From KBS-96 sp049585195 (GTDB lineage Bacteria; Acidobacteriota; Terriglobia; Bryobacterales; Bryobacteraceae): a stretch of DNA of 64,000 nt. Position numbers and translations under genes: made by a program. The notes beneath the pieces are model-generated. The model had not been told where the DNA came from. It ran no database searches and saw only the letters and a list, made by a program, of their open reading frames with translations. Shown here piece by piece: positions 15,941-24,367 of this stretch (within the stretch, counting starts at the first letter, position 1; each line of letters opens with the position of its first letter). The stretch covers positions 17,907 through 81,906 of the forward strand of contig JBAUZG010000312.1 of the NCBI GenBank assembly GCA_049585195.1, in the 5' to 3' direction.

Positions 15941-17044
15941 ATGCTTACAGCTGGAATTGTCGGTCTTCCAAACGTCGGAAAGAGCACGCTGTTCAACGCT
16001 GTCACGCAAACTCGAAAGGCACTCGCTGCCAATTATCGCTTTTGCACGATTGAACCCAATACGGGAGTGGTAACGGTGCCCGACGATCGTCTGGATGTGC
16101 TCGCGAAGATGAGTAATTCTGCAAAGATCGTTCCCGCTGTTTTCGAGTTCGTCGACATCGCGGGGCTTGTGAGAGGCGCCAGTAAGGGCGAGGGATTAGG
16201 GAATCAATTCCTGGGACATATCCGCGAAGTCGACGCCATCATTCAGGTTGTCCGCTGCTTTGAAGATTCCAATATCGAGCACGTAATGGATTCGGTGGAT
16301 CCGATCCGGGATATCGAGGTGGTGAACACCGAATTGGTGCTCGCGGATCTGGAATCGGTGGAAAAGCGGAAGGCTCGCGTGCAGAAAGCGGCGAAAAGCG
16401 GCGACAAGAAATCACTGGCCGAATTGGAGCTGCTGGAGAAACTGGAAGCGCATCTCAATCAGGGGAAGACGGCCGTGACGGCAGACCTCACACCGGAGGA
16501 GCGAATGGCCGTACGATTGTTTTTTCTGTTAACGGCGAAGCCGACGTTATTTGCGTGCAATGTGGCGGAAGAAGACCTGGCGCGAGCGGACGACAACAGA
16601 TTCGTCCGATCGGTGCGCGAATATGTTCAGGAGCATCACGACACGAGCGCCGTAGTGGTTTCAGCGGAGATCGAATCGGAGCTCGTAACGCTGTCTCCGG
16701 AGGAGAGAGCCGAGTATTTGCAAGGGCTCGGTGTGACGGAAACCGGAGTTGGCAATCTCATTCGCGAGGCGTATCATCTGCTCGGCCTCAGAACTTACTT
16801 GACTACGGGGGAAAAGGAAACGCGCGCCTGGACGATTCACCAGGGCGAAAAGGCCCCGCAGGCGGCAGGCGTTATTCATTCGGATTTCGAGAAGAGCTTT
16901 ATTTCTGCGGAAGTGATTAGCTATAGCGATCTGGTCGCGGCCGGGTCGTTCCCGCGCGCTCGCGAACTCGGCAAAATCCGGACTGAGGGCAAGGAGTACG
17001 TGGTGCAAGACGGCGACGTTATCGAATTCAAAACGTTTCTTTAG
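15941..17044 (+). CDS. ychF: Ribosome-binding ATPase YchF (Obg-like)
   Basis: 367 residues, full length. GTPase-fold P-loop GLPNVGKST at residues 8-16, DIAGLVRGASKGEGLGNQFL for switch II, a coiled-coil insertion (residues 130-200) and the C-terminal TGS domain (LRTYLTTGEKETRAWTI to the end). The family prefers ATP over GTP and acts on ribosomes and in oxidative stress. The usual NYPFCTIEPN reads NYRFCTIEPN here, a single change in a very conserved block. A GAAGGGGA Shine-Dalgarno precedes the ATG. Confidence 0.95.
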   Translation: MLTAGIVGLPNVGKSTLFNAVTQTRKALAANYRFCTIEPNTGVVTVPDDRLDVLAKMSNSAKIVPAVFEFVDIAGLVRGASKGEGLGNQFLGHIREVDAIIQVVRCFEDSNIEHVMDSVDPIRDIEVVNTELVLADLESVEKRKARVQKAAKSGDKKSLAELELLEKLEAHLNQGKTAVTADLTPEERMAVRLFFLLTAKPTLFACNVAEEDLARADDNRFVRSVREYVQEHHDTSAVVVSAEIESELVTLSPEERAEYLQGLGVTETGVGNLIREAYHLLGLRTYLTTGEKETRAWTIHQGEKAPQAAGVIHSDFEKSFISAEVISYSDLVAAGSFPRARELGKIRTEGKEYVVQDGDVIEFKTFL

Positions 17045-17064
17045 GCAGGGCTAGCCGGACCCAA

Positions 17065-17841
17065 TCAGTGGTTCACGCCGGTGGCCAAAAAGCCGCCGTC
17101 AACTGCTATGGCCTGTCCCGTAATGAAGCTGGATGCATCAGAGGCGAGCAGAATGGCGGCTCCGACCAATTCTTGAACTCTTCCGAACCGCTGCATCGGG
17201 GTTCGCAGCAGAAATTCCTTTCCGCGTTCGGTTCCATCGAGAAGTGCGGAATTTAGTTCGGTTCGAAAGACTCCGGGCGCAATGGCGTTGACGTTCACGC
17301 TTTTCGGCGCCCACTCGATCGCCAGGCAGCGTGTGAGCGCAAGCACAGCCGATTTCGACGACGCATAAGCGGCAACTTCCAGGAGCCCAACGAACGAACT
17401 GAGCGACGCGATGTTGATCACTCGCCCTCGCCCGCTATCGACGAGCGGCTCGTGAAAGCTTTGGCAGGCCCGCAGCATGCCGGTCACATTCACGTCCATC
17501 AGGGTGTTCCATTCCACCTCGCTTACCTGATGCGTGGGTTTACGGAATGTTTGGCCAGCTGCGTTGAGTAGAATGTCTACACGGCCGAGTTCCTTCAGCA
17601 CGGCGTCGCGCAAGGCATCAATCGACGCCCGGCTTTGGACATCGGAAGAGCGGCGCACTGTCTTGCGCCCGCGCTCTTCAATCTCGCTCGATACAGCGTG
17701 AACGAGCTCTTCGCGGCGGCCGGTTGCGATGACCTCCGCGCCAGCCTCCGCTAAACCCAGTGCGAGCGTACGCCCGATTCCTGACGTTCCGCCCATGACG
17801 ACTGCAACACGCCCGGACAAGTTGAAAAGTTCAATGGACAT
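17065..17841 (-). CDS. SDR family oxidoreductase
   Basis: 258 residues from ATG 17841; the frame is open to 17970, but homologous sequence starts with LSGRVAVVMGGTSGIG. The dinucleotide loop is GGTSGIGRT, NAAG is present, and the catalytic Ser-Tyr-Lys are in IASLSSFVGLLEVAAYASSK. TGRREEL after strand 2 hints at NADP(H). C-terminal FITGQAIAVDGGF is normal for the family. It resembles gluconate 5-dehydrogenase and 3-oxoacyl reductases, but the substrate is not determined. Convergent with ychF. Confidence 0.87.
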   Translation of the reverse strand: MSIELFNLSGRVAVVMGGTSGIGRTLALGLAEAGAEVIATGRREELVHAVSSEIEERGRKTVRRSSDVQSRASIDALRDAVLKELGRVDILLNAAGQTFRKPTHQVSEVEWNTLMDVNVTGMLRACQSFHEPLVDSGRGRVINIASLSSFVGLLEVAAYASSKSAVLALTRCLAIEWAPKSVNVNAIAPGVFRTELNSALLDGTERGKEFLLRTPMQRFGRVQELVGAAILLASDASSFITGQAIAVDGGFLATGVNH

Positions 17842-17994
17842 AGTCTCGTTTATTCTTGTTCTTCCTATTCCCACAGAGTACTCGTGGGCCGCTTCCTGAA
17901 ATAACTTACATGTTAACTTCCGCTCATCTTTTTCGCCGCTCGTACTGAGTGAAACACATTTGCCCGTCATTGCAAGTAGGAAGGGGATTCAATT

Positions 17995-18411
17995 ATGCGA
18001 TTTGCAGGAAATTTTCGAGTGACGCGATTTGGGATCGGCGGAGTGCTGGCTCTCGCCTTGCTTGCGGGAGGCATATCCGCTAGAGCGCAAGGATACAGTT
18101 CGTATCCGCCGCCGCGCGCCGAATCGCCGGTCGACCAGACGATTCACCATCTTGAAGGGCTTGCTCATCGGACCTCAGCCTTCGATTCGGGGCACGAACG
18201 AAGCCGTTACGATAACGCGATCCGGCATCTTTCGCAATTCCAGAACGGGCTAGCGCGTGGATATTTTGATAAAGGCAGGCTCGATCAGGCAATTGGAGAC
18301 GTGCAAAACGTGGTGGATCACAATCCGCTTGATGAGCACGCTCGTGGAATGTTGTGGAACGACTTGAACAACTTGCGCGCGTTTCGCGCGACACGGGGAT
18401 ATGCGCGTTAG
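17995..18411 (+). CDS. Small exported hypothetical protein
   Basis: 138 residues. A signal peptide is clear (basic start, LALALLAGGISARA, cleavage near residue 31). The mature part is polar and helical, with HHLEGLAHRT, RYDNAIRHLSQFQNGLARGYFDKGRLDQAIGDVQNVVDHNPLDEHAR, a pattern that looks like one degenerate TPR-type helix pair. I do not recognise a named family. The Shine-Dalgarno AGGAAGGGGA is strong. Its stop overlaps the DUF885 gene by 4 bp. Confidence 0.7.
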   Translation: MRFAGNFRVTRFGIGGVLALALLAGGISARAQGYSSYPPPRAESPVDQTIHHLEGLAHRTSAFDSGHERSRYDNAIRHLSQFQNGLARGYFDKGRLDQAIGDVQNVVDHNPLDEHARGMLWNDLNNLRAFRATRGYAR

Positions 18412-20198
18412 CGAGGCGGCAAGGCCGGTTTGTGAAGTTTGGACATCCTCGGCTTTTGCTCCGCGATCCATCTGTCGGTGCGCGCCTCGAGCATATCCAG
18501 TGGTAACACGCCTCCATTGAGCATCTCGTCGTGGAAAGCGCGGATGTCGAAGTTGGCTCCCAGTTCCCTGTGCGCGCGCTCTCGCAGCTCCCGAAACTTC
18601 AATTGGCCTAGTTTGTAGCTCAGCGCCTGCGCAGGCCACGCAATATAGCGATCGGTCTCAGTCTGAATCGTGGGCTCGTCTACCGCTCCCGACTTGCGGA
18701 AAAACTCCACAACCTGATCCCGCGTCCAGCCTTTCGCATGGATGCCGGTATCCACAACCAGCCGCACTGCACGGAAGAGTTCCGACGACAACCGGCCGTA
18801 GTCGGAAACCGGGTCTTGATAGAAGCCAACTTCCTTTCCAAGCTGCTCGGCGTACAGTCCCCATCCTTCCGTGTATGCATTGAATCCGCCGGCAGGATGA
18901 AGCCGGAATTTGGGCAACCCGGTCAACTGCTGGTTTACCGACAACTGCAAATGATGCCCCGGAACCCCTTCGTGGTAAGCAATAGCCTCGTCGTCGATTA
19001 GCGAGCGCTGCCTGAAATTTGAGGTCGCCACAACCACGCGCCCGGGGCGCTTTCCGTCCGGCGTGCCGATCATGTAATGGGTCGCTGCGGCCGCCTGAAA
19101 CGAAGGAATTGCCTCCACCCTCACGGGCGATTTCGGCAGCAAGCCAAATAATTGCGGAAGCTTGGGCTCCATTTGCGCAATGTAGTGGCGGAAGTCGTCA
19201 AGAATCTGTTCCGCGGAAGTCGGAATATATTTGGGATTCGTCTTGAGCGATGCACGAAAGCTGCCCAGATCCGAGAAGCCCTGCCGCTTCGCGATGGCCA
19301 ACATTTCTCCCTCGATCCGATCGATTTCGCGCAGCCCGATCTGGTGAATCTCGTCCGGCGTCAGATGCGTCGTGGTCCGCGCATAGATATCGTGCTGGTA
19401 ACGCTTCTGCCCGTCTGGAAGCGAGGTAACGGAGAGCGCAGTCCTTCCGTACGGCGCGTACTCAGTCCTGAGAAATGCCGCAAAGCTCTTATACGCCGGA
19501 ATCACATCTGCCTTGACGGCCTCGTTGATTTCGCGTGTAAGCCGCTCCTGATCGTCGCGTGAAATGCTGCCCGGATATTTCTTCGTGGGTGTGAGAAACG
19601 GGTCCGCCTCGATGACGCCCTCGCACTGAACCGGCAGCTTTTCGAGAATAAACCGCACGGGCATGAGCTCGTCTTTTTTCCCCGCGCGAAGCACCTCAGC
19701 CGTCTGATTCAGAACGCGGGGGATCTGATGAAGTCGTGCAATATAGTCCTCGTAATGCTTCACCGAATCGAGCGGCACGGAAAGCGGCAGATCTGCCAGC
19801 GAGGTATGAATGCCGTTCTGCTGATTGACGGGCATTTCGTATTCTTTAAGATCGAAATCGTCGATCCGCGTTTGGAGGATACGGATCAGCAAGTCGTGCG
19901 AGAGTTGATCCTGCTCGGGAAGGCCTTCGGTGGAAATCGCCTGGATGCGCGCGAGAAACTCGCGATCCGTCTTATTGCGAGCGGCGATGCCAGCAAGCGA
20001 ATAGTCCGTTAGCCTGTCGTTGTACCGGTAATCGCCAAACGCCGTCGCCCGCTCCGGAAAATTTCGCAGATCGGATTGATACTGCTGCTCGAAGATCTCG
20101 TTCTGCTCGGCGATTCGTTCGGTAAGCGGCCTAGGATTTTGGGCGGCCAATAGACTCACAGTCGCGATTGAGAATAAGAGGCTCTGCAGAATGCTCAT
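18408..20198 (-). CDS. DUF885 family protein (putative zinc peptidase), exported
   Basis: 596 residues from ATG 20198; the upstream open extension to 20294 is rejected because MSILQSLLFSIATVSLLAAQ at this ATG is a signal peptide. DUF885 proteins are large helical proteins related to M32/M3-like metallopeptidases; here AIAYHEGVPGHHLQL near residue 440 is the HExxH-like site (HEGVPGHH) and EGWGLYAEQLGKE about 30 residues later supplies the next glutamate. Substrate unknown; probably a periplasmic peptidase or dipeptidase. Confidence 0.85.
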   Translation of the reverse strand: MSILQSLLFSIATVSLLAAQNPRPLTERIAEQNEIFEQQYQSDLRNFPERATAFGDYRYNDRLTDYSLAGIAARNKTDREFLARIQAISTEGLPEQDQLSHDLLIRILQTRIDDFDLKEYEMPVNQQNGIHTSLADLPLSVPLDSVKHYEDYIARLHQIPRVLNQTAEVLRAGKKDELMPVRFILEKLPVQCEGVIEADPFLTPTKKYPGSISRDDQERLTREINEAVKADVIPAYKSFAAFLRTEYAPYGRTALSVTSLPDGQKRYQHDIYARTTTHLTPDEIHQIGLREIDRIEGEMLAIAKRQGFSDLGSFRASLKTNPKYIPTSAEQILDDFRHYIAQMEPKLPQLFGLLPKSPVRVEAIPSFQAAAATHYMIGTPDGKRPGRVVVATSNFRQRSLIDDEAIAYHEGVPGHHLQLSVNQQLTGLPKFRLHPAGGFNAYTEGWGLYAEQLGKEVGFYQDPVSDYGRLSSELFRAVRLVVDTGIHAKGWTRDQVVEFFRKSGAVDEPTIQTETDRYIAWPAQALSYKLGQLKFRELRERAHRELGANFDIRAFHDEMLNGGVLPLDMLEARTDRWIAEQKPRMSKLHKPALPPR

Positions 20199-20239
20199 TA
20201 ATTCCGCAGAGTAACAAAACCGAGCCAGCCACAGCCGAT

Positions 20240-20259
20240 GGGCGACGCAGGTGTCGCCC
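20240..20259. repeat. Family B hairpin repeat
   Basis: GGGCGAC, loop GCAGGT, GTCGCCC, followed by CCTACAAA. Loop and tail are the same as in the hairpin at 5058-5075 while the stem differs in sequence but still pairs. It lies 42 bp upstream of the DUF885 start. Confidence 0.6.
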
Positions 20260-20670
20260 CTACAAAGGCAGGCGGCAAGACCATCCGCCCGCACATAACG
20301 TCCAAACTCCAGGGAATGGCAAGGCCGTTTTTGTGTTTAGGCTTCCGTGCTTTGAAACCGTGCCGAAAATACGATCGGTTTCGGGTTCAGCCTGCCACTG
20401 TTGAAATCGGATAAGAATTGGAGAGCGATCACGATTTCGGGCAGACTATTCGGAAGGCACGCCATCCGTGCGAATTCCGACGCGCCCGCCACCGTGATGT
20501 GGGTTTTACGGGGTTCGAAGGCGGACCTGATCCCGATGATTCGTGGAAGCTCTTCTGGCATGGCGTGATCGGCGCGGCCTGTCCAAACGGGCCGCCTATC
20601 AAACTCATCGGCAACTTACGTCTTATCGTGCCGGTTTTCGGCGAGCATCCTGCCAAAAAATGAAGATGCC

Positions 20671-20701
20671 GGCTAACCGGAGCGCTTCTTGGGCAGTCTA
20701 A
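20671..20701 (+). promoter_or_regulatory. Possible ECF-type promoter upstream of the sigma gene
   Basis: GGCTAACC at 20671-20678 and GTCTAA at 20696-20701, about 17 bp apart, resemble the AAC-type -35 and GTC/TCTAA-type -10 of ECF sigma factors. The -10 is 8 nt before the ATG at 20710. The match is loose, so autoregulation is only a suggestion. Confidence 0.3.
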
Positions 20702-20709
20702 GGCTCTGA

Positions 20710-21276
20710 ATGGAAGCGAGCGACCCGGCTTTAGTGGCCAGGGCGATGGCGGGCGATGACGATGCCTTCCGCGTGCTCACCGAGCGTCACAGTCTGGGTG
20801 TCTTCCAGCTTGCATACCGCATGACAGGTAACGAGCAGGATGCTGAGGACGTGGTTCAGGAAACATTTCTGCGGGCTTTTCGAAATTTGAAGCGATACGA
20901 ATCGCGCTGTCTATTTTCAACCTGGATTTACCGCATAGCGGCCAACTACTGCTTCGATTTGCTCCGGGCGCGCAAACATTTCGTCGACCATGTACCTGCT
21001 TCGGGCGAAATCGATTGGCTGGACGCCATTGCCTGCCCGGGGCCCTCCGCCGACCAGGTCACATACAGCGGACAAATTCGTGAATCCATCGAGAAGGCCA
21101 TGAACCAACTCAGTACCCAGGAGCGTGCCGCCTTCGTGCTACGCCACTACCAGGAGCTTTCGATTGACGAGATCGGGCAGACGCTCGGTTTGGGAGAGAA
21201 CGCAACCAAGCACAGCATTTTTCGCGCGGTGCGAAAGCTCAGGCGGGCGCTCGAGCCTATTACCGCGAGAGTTTAG
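20710..21276 (+). CDS. ECF-family RNA polymerase sigma factor
   Basis: 188 residues. Region 2 (ALVARAMAGDDDAFRVLTERH, then DAEDVVQETFLRAFRNL and FSTWIYRIAANYCFDLLRA) binds core polymerase and the -10; region 4 (LSTQERAAFVLRHYQELSIDEIGQTLGLGENATKHSIFRAVRKLRRAL) is the helix-turn-helix for the -35. This is the RpoE-like layout. The next gene, 7 bp downstream, encodes a membrane zinc anti-sigma factor, which should hold it inactive until an envelope signal arrives. Confidence 0.93.
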   Translation: MEASDPALVARAMAGDDDAFRVLTERHSLGVFQLAYRMTGNEQDAEDVVQETFLRAFRNLKRYESRCLFSTWIYRIAANYCFDLLRARKHFVDHVPASGEIDWLDAIACPGPSADQVTYSGQIRESIEKAMNQLSTQERAAFVLRHYQELSIDEIGQTLGLGENATKHSIFRAVRKLRRALEPITARV

Positions 21277-21283
21277 AAGAAGT

Positions 21284-22042
21284 ATGTTGGAACCCAAAGA
21301 GCATGGTCATTTGAGCGAAGAGCAGATCGTTCAATTTGCGCTCGAGATGGCCGGCGACGAAGAAAGCAGACATTTGCAGGGCTGCGAGTTGTGCCGGTCC
21401 GAGGCGGAATCGTACCGCCGCACGCTTGCGCATCTCGGCCACTGGAGCGCGCCGGGGCGGGCTCCAGATTACGGCTATGAGGTCTGGCGAAAACTTGCGC
21501 CACAAGTGCGGAGACGGGCGCGCTGGTTGAGGCCGGCGGTTTGGGGTTGGGCTACCGTCGCGGCGGTTGGAGCGCTGCTGGCGCTCACGTTGCTGGTTCC
21601 GCGCCATGGCACAATGCCTAATCGCTTGGCTCAAGGCACAGAATCCGTCGCTGTACCAGCGCGTCTGCTTCAAGCTGCCGTGAAGGACCATGTTCAGCGC
21701 GCGGACCAGCTGCTTTCGCAAATTGAGACTCAATCGGGTGAGCGCGCAGTGACCCGCCTCGACGTGGCTTCCGAACGGGAGGCGATCCGCGATTTGATAG
21801 CCGAGAACCGCCTCTATCGCCAGACTGCGGAGCAAGAGGACGATCGAAGGACAGCCGGGCTGCTGGCGGATTTAGAAACGGCGCTGGTCGCGCTCAAGCA
21901 CGATCCCCAAAGAGTGTCGGCAGCTGATGCGCGCGTGCTGCGAAACCGGCTGATGAAGGCGGAGGGCTTAAACCGGCCGGGAACGCGCGATGTGTCGTCA
22001 TCTGGATCAGAAACGCAAGGAGTAAAGCGAGTTCCGCTTTAA
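21284..22042 (+). CDS. Zinc-finger anti-sigma factor, membrane-anchored
   Basis: 252 residues from ATG 21284; the frame is open upstream inside the sigma gene but that part is antisense-like noise. HLQGCELC at about residue 30 is the HxxxCxxC motif of the ZAS domain, which clamps the sigma factor. A single membrane span (WGWATVAAVGALLALTLLV, about 93-111) separates it from a periplasmic part with helical, charged sequence that may be the sensor. The gene order sigma, anti-sigma, exported HEAT protein suggests one envelope-response operon. Confidence 0.88.
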   Translation: MLEPKEHGHLSEEQIVQFALEMAGDEESRHLQGCELCRSEAESYRRTLAHLGHWSAPGRAPDYGYEVWRKLAPQVRRRARWLRPAVWGWATVAAVGALLALTLLVPRHGTMPNRLAQGTESVAVPARLLQAAVKDHVQRADQLLSQIETQSGERAVTRLDVASEREAIRDLIAENRLYRQTAEQEDDRRTAGLLADLETALVALKHDPQRVSAADARVLRNRLMKAEGLNRPGTRDVSSSGSETQGVKRVPL

Positions 22043-22053
22043 GGATTTTCACC

Positions 22054-23208
22054 ATGAAACGAATGATGGCTTTCGCGGTTACGGGAGTAATTCTTTCGGT
22101 CTCTGGAGCTGCGGCTCAGGAGGGCCCGGGCGCTGACGTTTTGGACCCGCAGCTTGCCGGGCAGCTGGCGAGGATGCAAGCCCAAGTTGACATAAGCCCC
22201 CAAATGGCACTCGACATTCAGACTCACGTGAATACCGGGCTTCTGTTCAATTGGGAGAATTTCGGCGGCGATGGTTTCGATGAGAGCTACCGAGCCGGCA
22301 CTCAAGCGATCGATCGGCACGATTACGAGGCGGCTATCGCGGATATGAAGCGCGTCATCGCGGCGAAGTCGAATCATATGGACGGCGCCCTTTACTGGAA
22401 AGCGTATGCCGAATTCAAACTGGGCCGCGCCAAAGACGCGTTGGCGACCCTTTCAGAGCTTCGCAAGGGCTACCCTCACAGCTCGTGGTTGGGCGACGCA
22501 AAAGCGCTCGAACTGGAGGCTCGGAATCAGTTAGGTCAGCCCGTGTTGCCCGAGAGCGCAGGCGACGAAGATCTCAAATTGCTGGCTCTGAATGGTTTGA
22601 TGCATTCCGATCCCTCGCGGGCTACTCCTCTGATCGAGAAGGTTGTTGCCGATGCAGGGAATACGCCGAAGCTGAGGGAACGGGCTTTGTTCGTGCTGGC
22701 ACGCAGCAGCGCTCCCGATGCGCGTCAAACTGTTGCAAAGTTGGCTGAAGGAAGCGCCAATCCAGATCTTCAAGCGAAGGCTATTAAGTACCTCGCGATC
22801 ACCGATTCGCAGCAGGATGGCGCCATGTTTGCCGGAATCTACCAGCGCACTACTGACCCTGAGGTCAAACGAGCGGCGCTTCAGGCGCTGTTCCTCAGAA
22901 AGGATGGGAGCGACTTGTCGGCGATTGCAAGAAGCGAGTCAAATGCCGAACTTCAGCGTGAGGCCGTTCAATTTCTGGGAATGACGGGTGGCGCGGCTTC
23001 TTTGCTGTCTCTTTACCAATCCGGGAGCAATGCGGCACTCAAACGCGACATCATTGATTCACTTTGTAACCAAAACGCTGCAAAACAATTGGTTGAGATC
23101 GCTCAGCACGAATCGGACCCACAGTTGAAGCACAATGCCGTCGAGCGTTTGTCGGTGATGAAAGACAAGGCGGCGGCGGATTATATGATCGAGTTGCTCG
23201 GGAAATAG
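22054..23208 (+). CDS. Exported TPR/HEAT-repeat protein of the sigma operon
   Basis: 384 residues with a signal peptide (MKRMMAFAVTGVILSVSGAAAQ). The N-terminal part has one or two TPR-like units (RAGTQAIDRHDYEAAIADMKRVI, YWKAYAEFKLGRAKDALATLSEL). From about residue 165 it becomes a run of HEAT-like helical repeats of about 31 residues (LRERALFVLARSSAPDARQTVAKLA, LQAKAIKYLAITDSQQDG, VKRAALQALFLRKDG, LQREAVQFLGMTGG, LKHNAVERLSVMKDK). Such proteins are protein-binding scaffolds. It starts 11 bp after the anti-sigma stop and may be the periplasmic partner of that system. Confidence 0.78.
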   Translation: MKRMMAFAVTGVILSVSGAAAQEGPGADVLDPQLAGQLARMQAQVDISPQMALDIQTHVNTGLLFNWENFGGDGFDESYRAGTQAIDRHDYEAAIADMKRVIAAKSNHMDGALYWKAYAEFKLGRAKDALATLSELRKGYPHSSWLGDAKALELEARNQLGQPVLPESAGDEDLKLLALNGLMHSDPSRATPLIEKVVADAGNTPKLRERALFVLARSSAPDARQTVAKLAEGSANPDLQAKAIKYLAITDSQQDGAMFAGIYQRTTDPEVKRAALQALFLRKDGSDLSAIARSESNAELQREAVQFLGMTGGAASLLSLYQSGSNAALKRDIIDSLCNQNAAKQLVEIAQHESDPQLKHNAVERLSVMKDKAAADYMIELLGK

Positions 23209-23227
23209 GCAGGCTAGATTCGAAGAA

Positions 23228-23306
23228 CCGCTTCCTTCGGGCGCGGCTCAGATCAGGCGCCGAGCACACTTGCAGCGCGTAACCGAGCCGCGACCAGAGG
23301 GAGCGG
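23228..23306. repeat. Inverted pair of degenerate family A repeats
   Basis: A direct unit (23228-23251, starting CCGCTTCC and ending GCGCGGCTCAG) and an inverted unit (23283-23306, starting CCGAGCCGCGACC and ending GGGAGCGG), 31 bp apart, fill the gap between the convergent HEAT-repeat and dehydrogenase genes. As RNA the pair could fold into one long stem and act as a bidirectional terminator. The same direct-then-inverted arrangement occurs at 39373-39483. Confidence 0.7.
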
Positions 23307-23328
23307 ATTAACTTGCAACGAAAACTGG

Positions 23329-24333
23329 CTAAAATTCGAGCGCGACTTTTCCGAAGTGGGTCTGAGACTGCATATATTTCATGGCCTCCTTGGCGTCGAG
23401 CCATGGGAAGACCCGATCGACGACGGGATGAATAGCGTGTAAGTCGATTGCGTGATTCATGCGCTCGAACATGCTTCGCGACCCGACGTAGATGCCCTGC
23501 ATACGGATGGAGTTCATGAGAATGGGGCGAGGGTCGACGCTCGGTCCCACGCCGCCCAAAATGCCGATCACTGCGACCTGGCCGCCCATGCGGACCGCCT
23601 TCAGGGACCGGGCAATTGTATCCGCGCCGCCGAGTTCGATCACGTAGTCGACGCCTCCGGGAACGAGCGACAGCACAGCCTTTTCCCAATCCGTTTCCTT
23701 TTTGTAGTTGATCGTGTGCGCCGCGCCGAGCTCGCGCGCACGGTGAAGCTTCTCATCGCTGCTGGATAAGACAATGGGCCGCATTCCGGCAATCGTTGCG
23801 AACTGAAGCGCGAAGATTGCGACGCCGCCAGTGCCTTGAATGACAACCGTGTCGCCGGGCTTTGCCGGCGCTTCTTCGAACAATGCATGCCACGCGGTGA
23901 CGCCCGCACAGGGCAAAGCAGCGGCTTCGACGAAAGAGAGCCGATCGGGCACATGCACCAATCCGTCTTCATGAAAAATGCGAAATTCGCTCAGCACGCC
24001 GTCGATAGCGCCGCCGAGGGCGGAATTCGCTTTGTCACGATCGCAAGCGCCATCGAGCCAGGTCTGCATGAATATGCCGGCTACACGGTCTCCTACTCTC
24101 ACGCGAGTAACCCTTTCGCCCACGGTCTCCACGACGCCAGCGCCATCAGAAAGCGGCACTATCGGGCGCTTCAGCTTTGGATTGTAGTGACCTTCGGCGA
24201 CCATCAAATCGCGGTAATTGAGAGACGCCGCCTTTAACCGGACCAGTGCTTCGTAGGGGCCAGGCTGGGGAGTCTCACGCTCGGCCAACGCCAGATTGTG
24301 GATGCCGAATTCCTGAATTTCGAACGCTTTCAT
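23329..24333 (-). CDS. Zinc-type alcohol dehydrogenase / quinone oxidoreductase-like (MDR)
   Basis: 334 residues from ATG 24333. It belongs to the medium-chain reductase superfamily: GroES-like N-terminus with SLNYRDLMVAEGHYNP and PLSDGAGVVETVGERV, and a Rossmann domain starting VIQGTGGVAIFALQFATIAG (about residues 165-185). The catalytic-zinc cysteine of true alcohol dehydrogenases is replaced (SLNYRD), so it is more like NADPH:quinone or zinc-independent oxidoreductases. It follows trpD by 34 bp on the same strand. Confidence 0.85.
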   Translation of the reverse strand: MKAFEIQEFGIHNLALAERETPQPGPYEALVRLKAASLNYRDLMVAEGHYNPKLKRPIVPLSDGAGVVETVGERVTRVRVGDRVAGIFMQTWLDGACDRDKANSALGGAIDGVLSEFRIFHEDGLVHVPDRLSFVEAAALPCAGVTAWHALFEEAPAKPGDTVVIQGTGGVAIFALQFATIAGMRPIVLSSSDEKLHRARELGAAHTINYKKETDWEKAVLSLVPGGVDYVIELGGADTIARSLKAVRMGGQVAVIGILGGVGPSVDPRPILMNSIRMQGIYVGSRSMFERMNHAIDLHAIHPVVDRVFPWLDAKEAMKYMQSQTHFGKVALEF

Positions 24334-24367
24334 AGCAGTTTGATGCGGTAGTAAGATCGGTTGCGGC

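Larger units (their letters stand above)
20199..20709. other. 511-bp stretch with no convincing gene
   Basis: It contains a family B hairpin (20240-20259) and, just before the sigma-factor gene, a possible ECF-type promoter. Open frames of 60-81 codons exist on both strands (the longest plus-strand one is 20418-20663) but none shows a domain, a signal peptide or a good ribosome site. It may hold a decayed gene. Confidence 0.5.

Noticed and set aside
20418..20663. 81-codon plus-strand frame in the gap before the sigma gene
   Set aside because: No domain, signal or ribosome site; frames of similar size occur on the other strand of the same stretch.
21125..21283. N-terminal extension of the anti-sigma gene
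   Set aside because: It lies inside the sigma-factor gene in another frame and shows no conserved sequence; the ZAS domain begins soon after ATG 21284.
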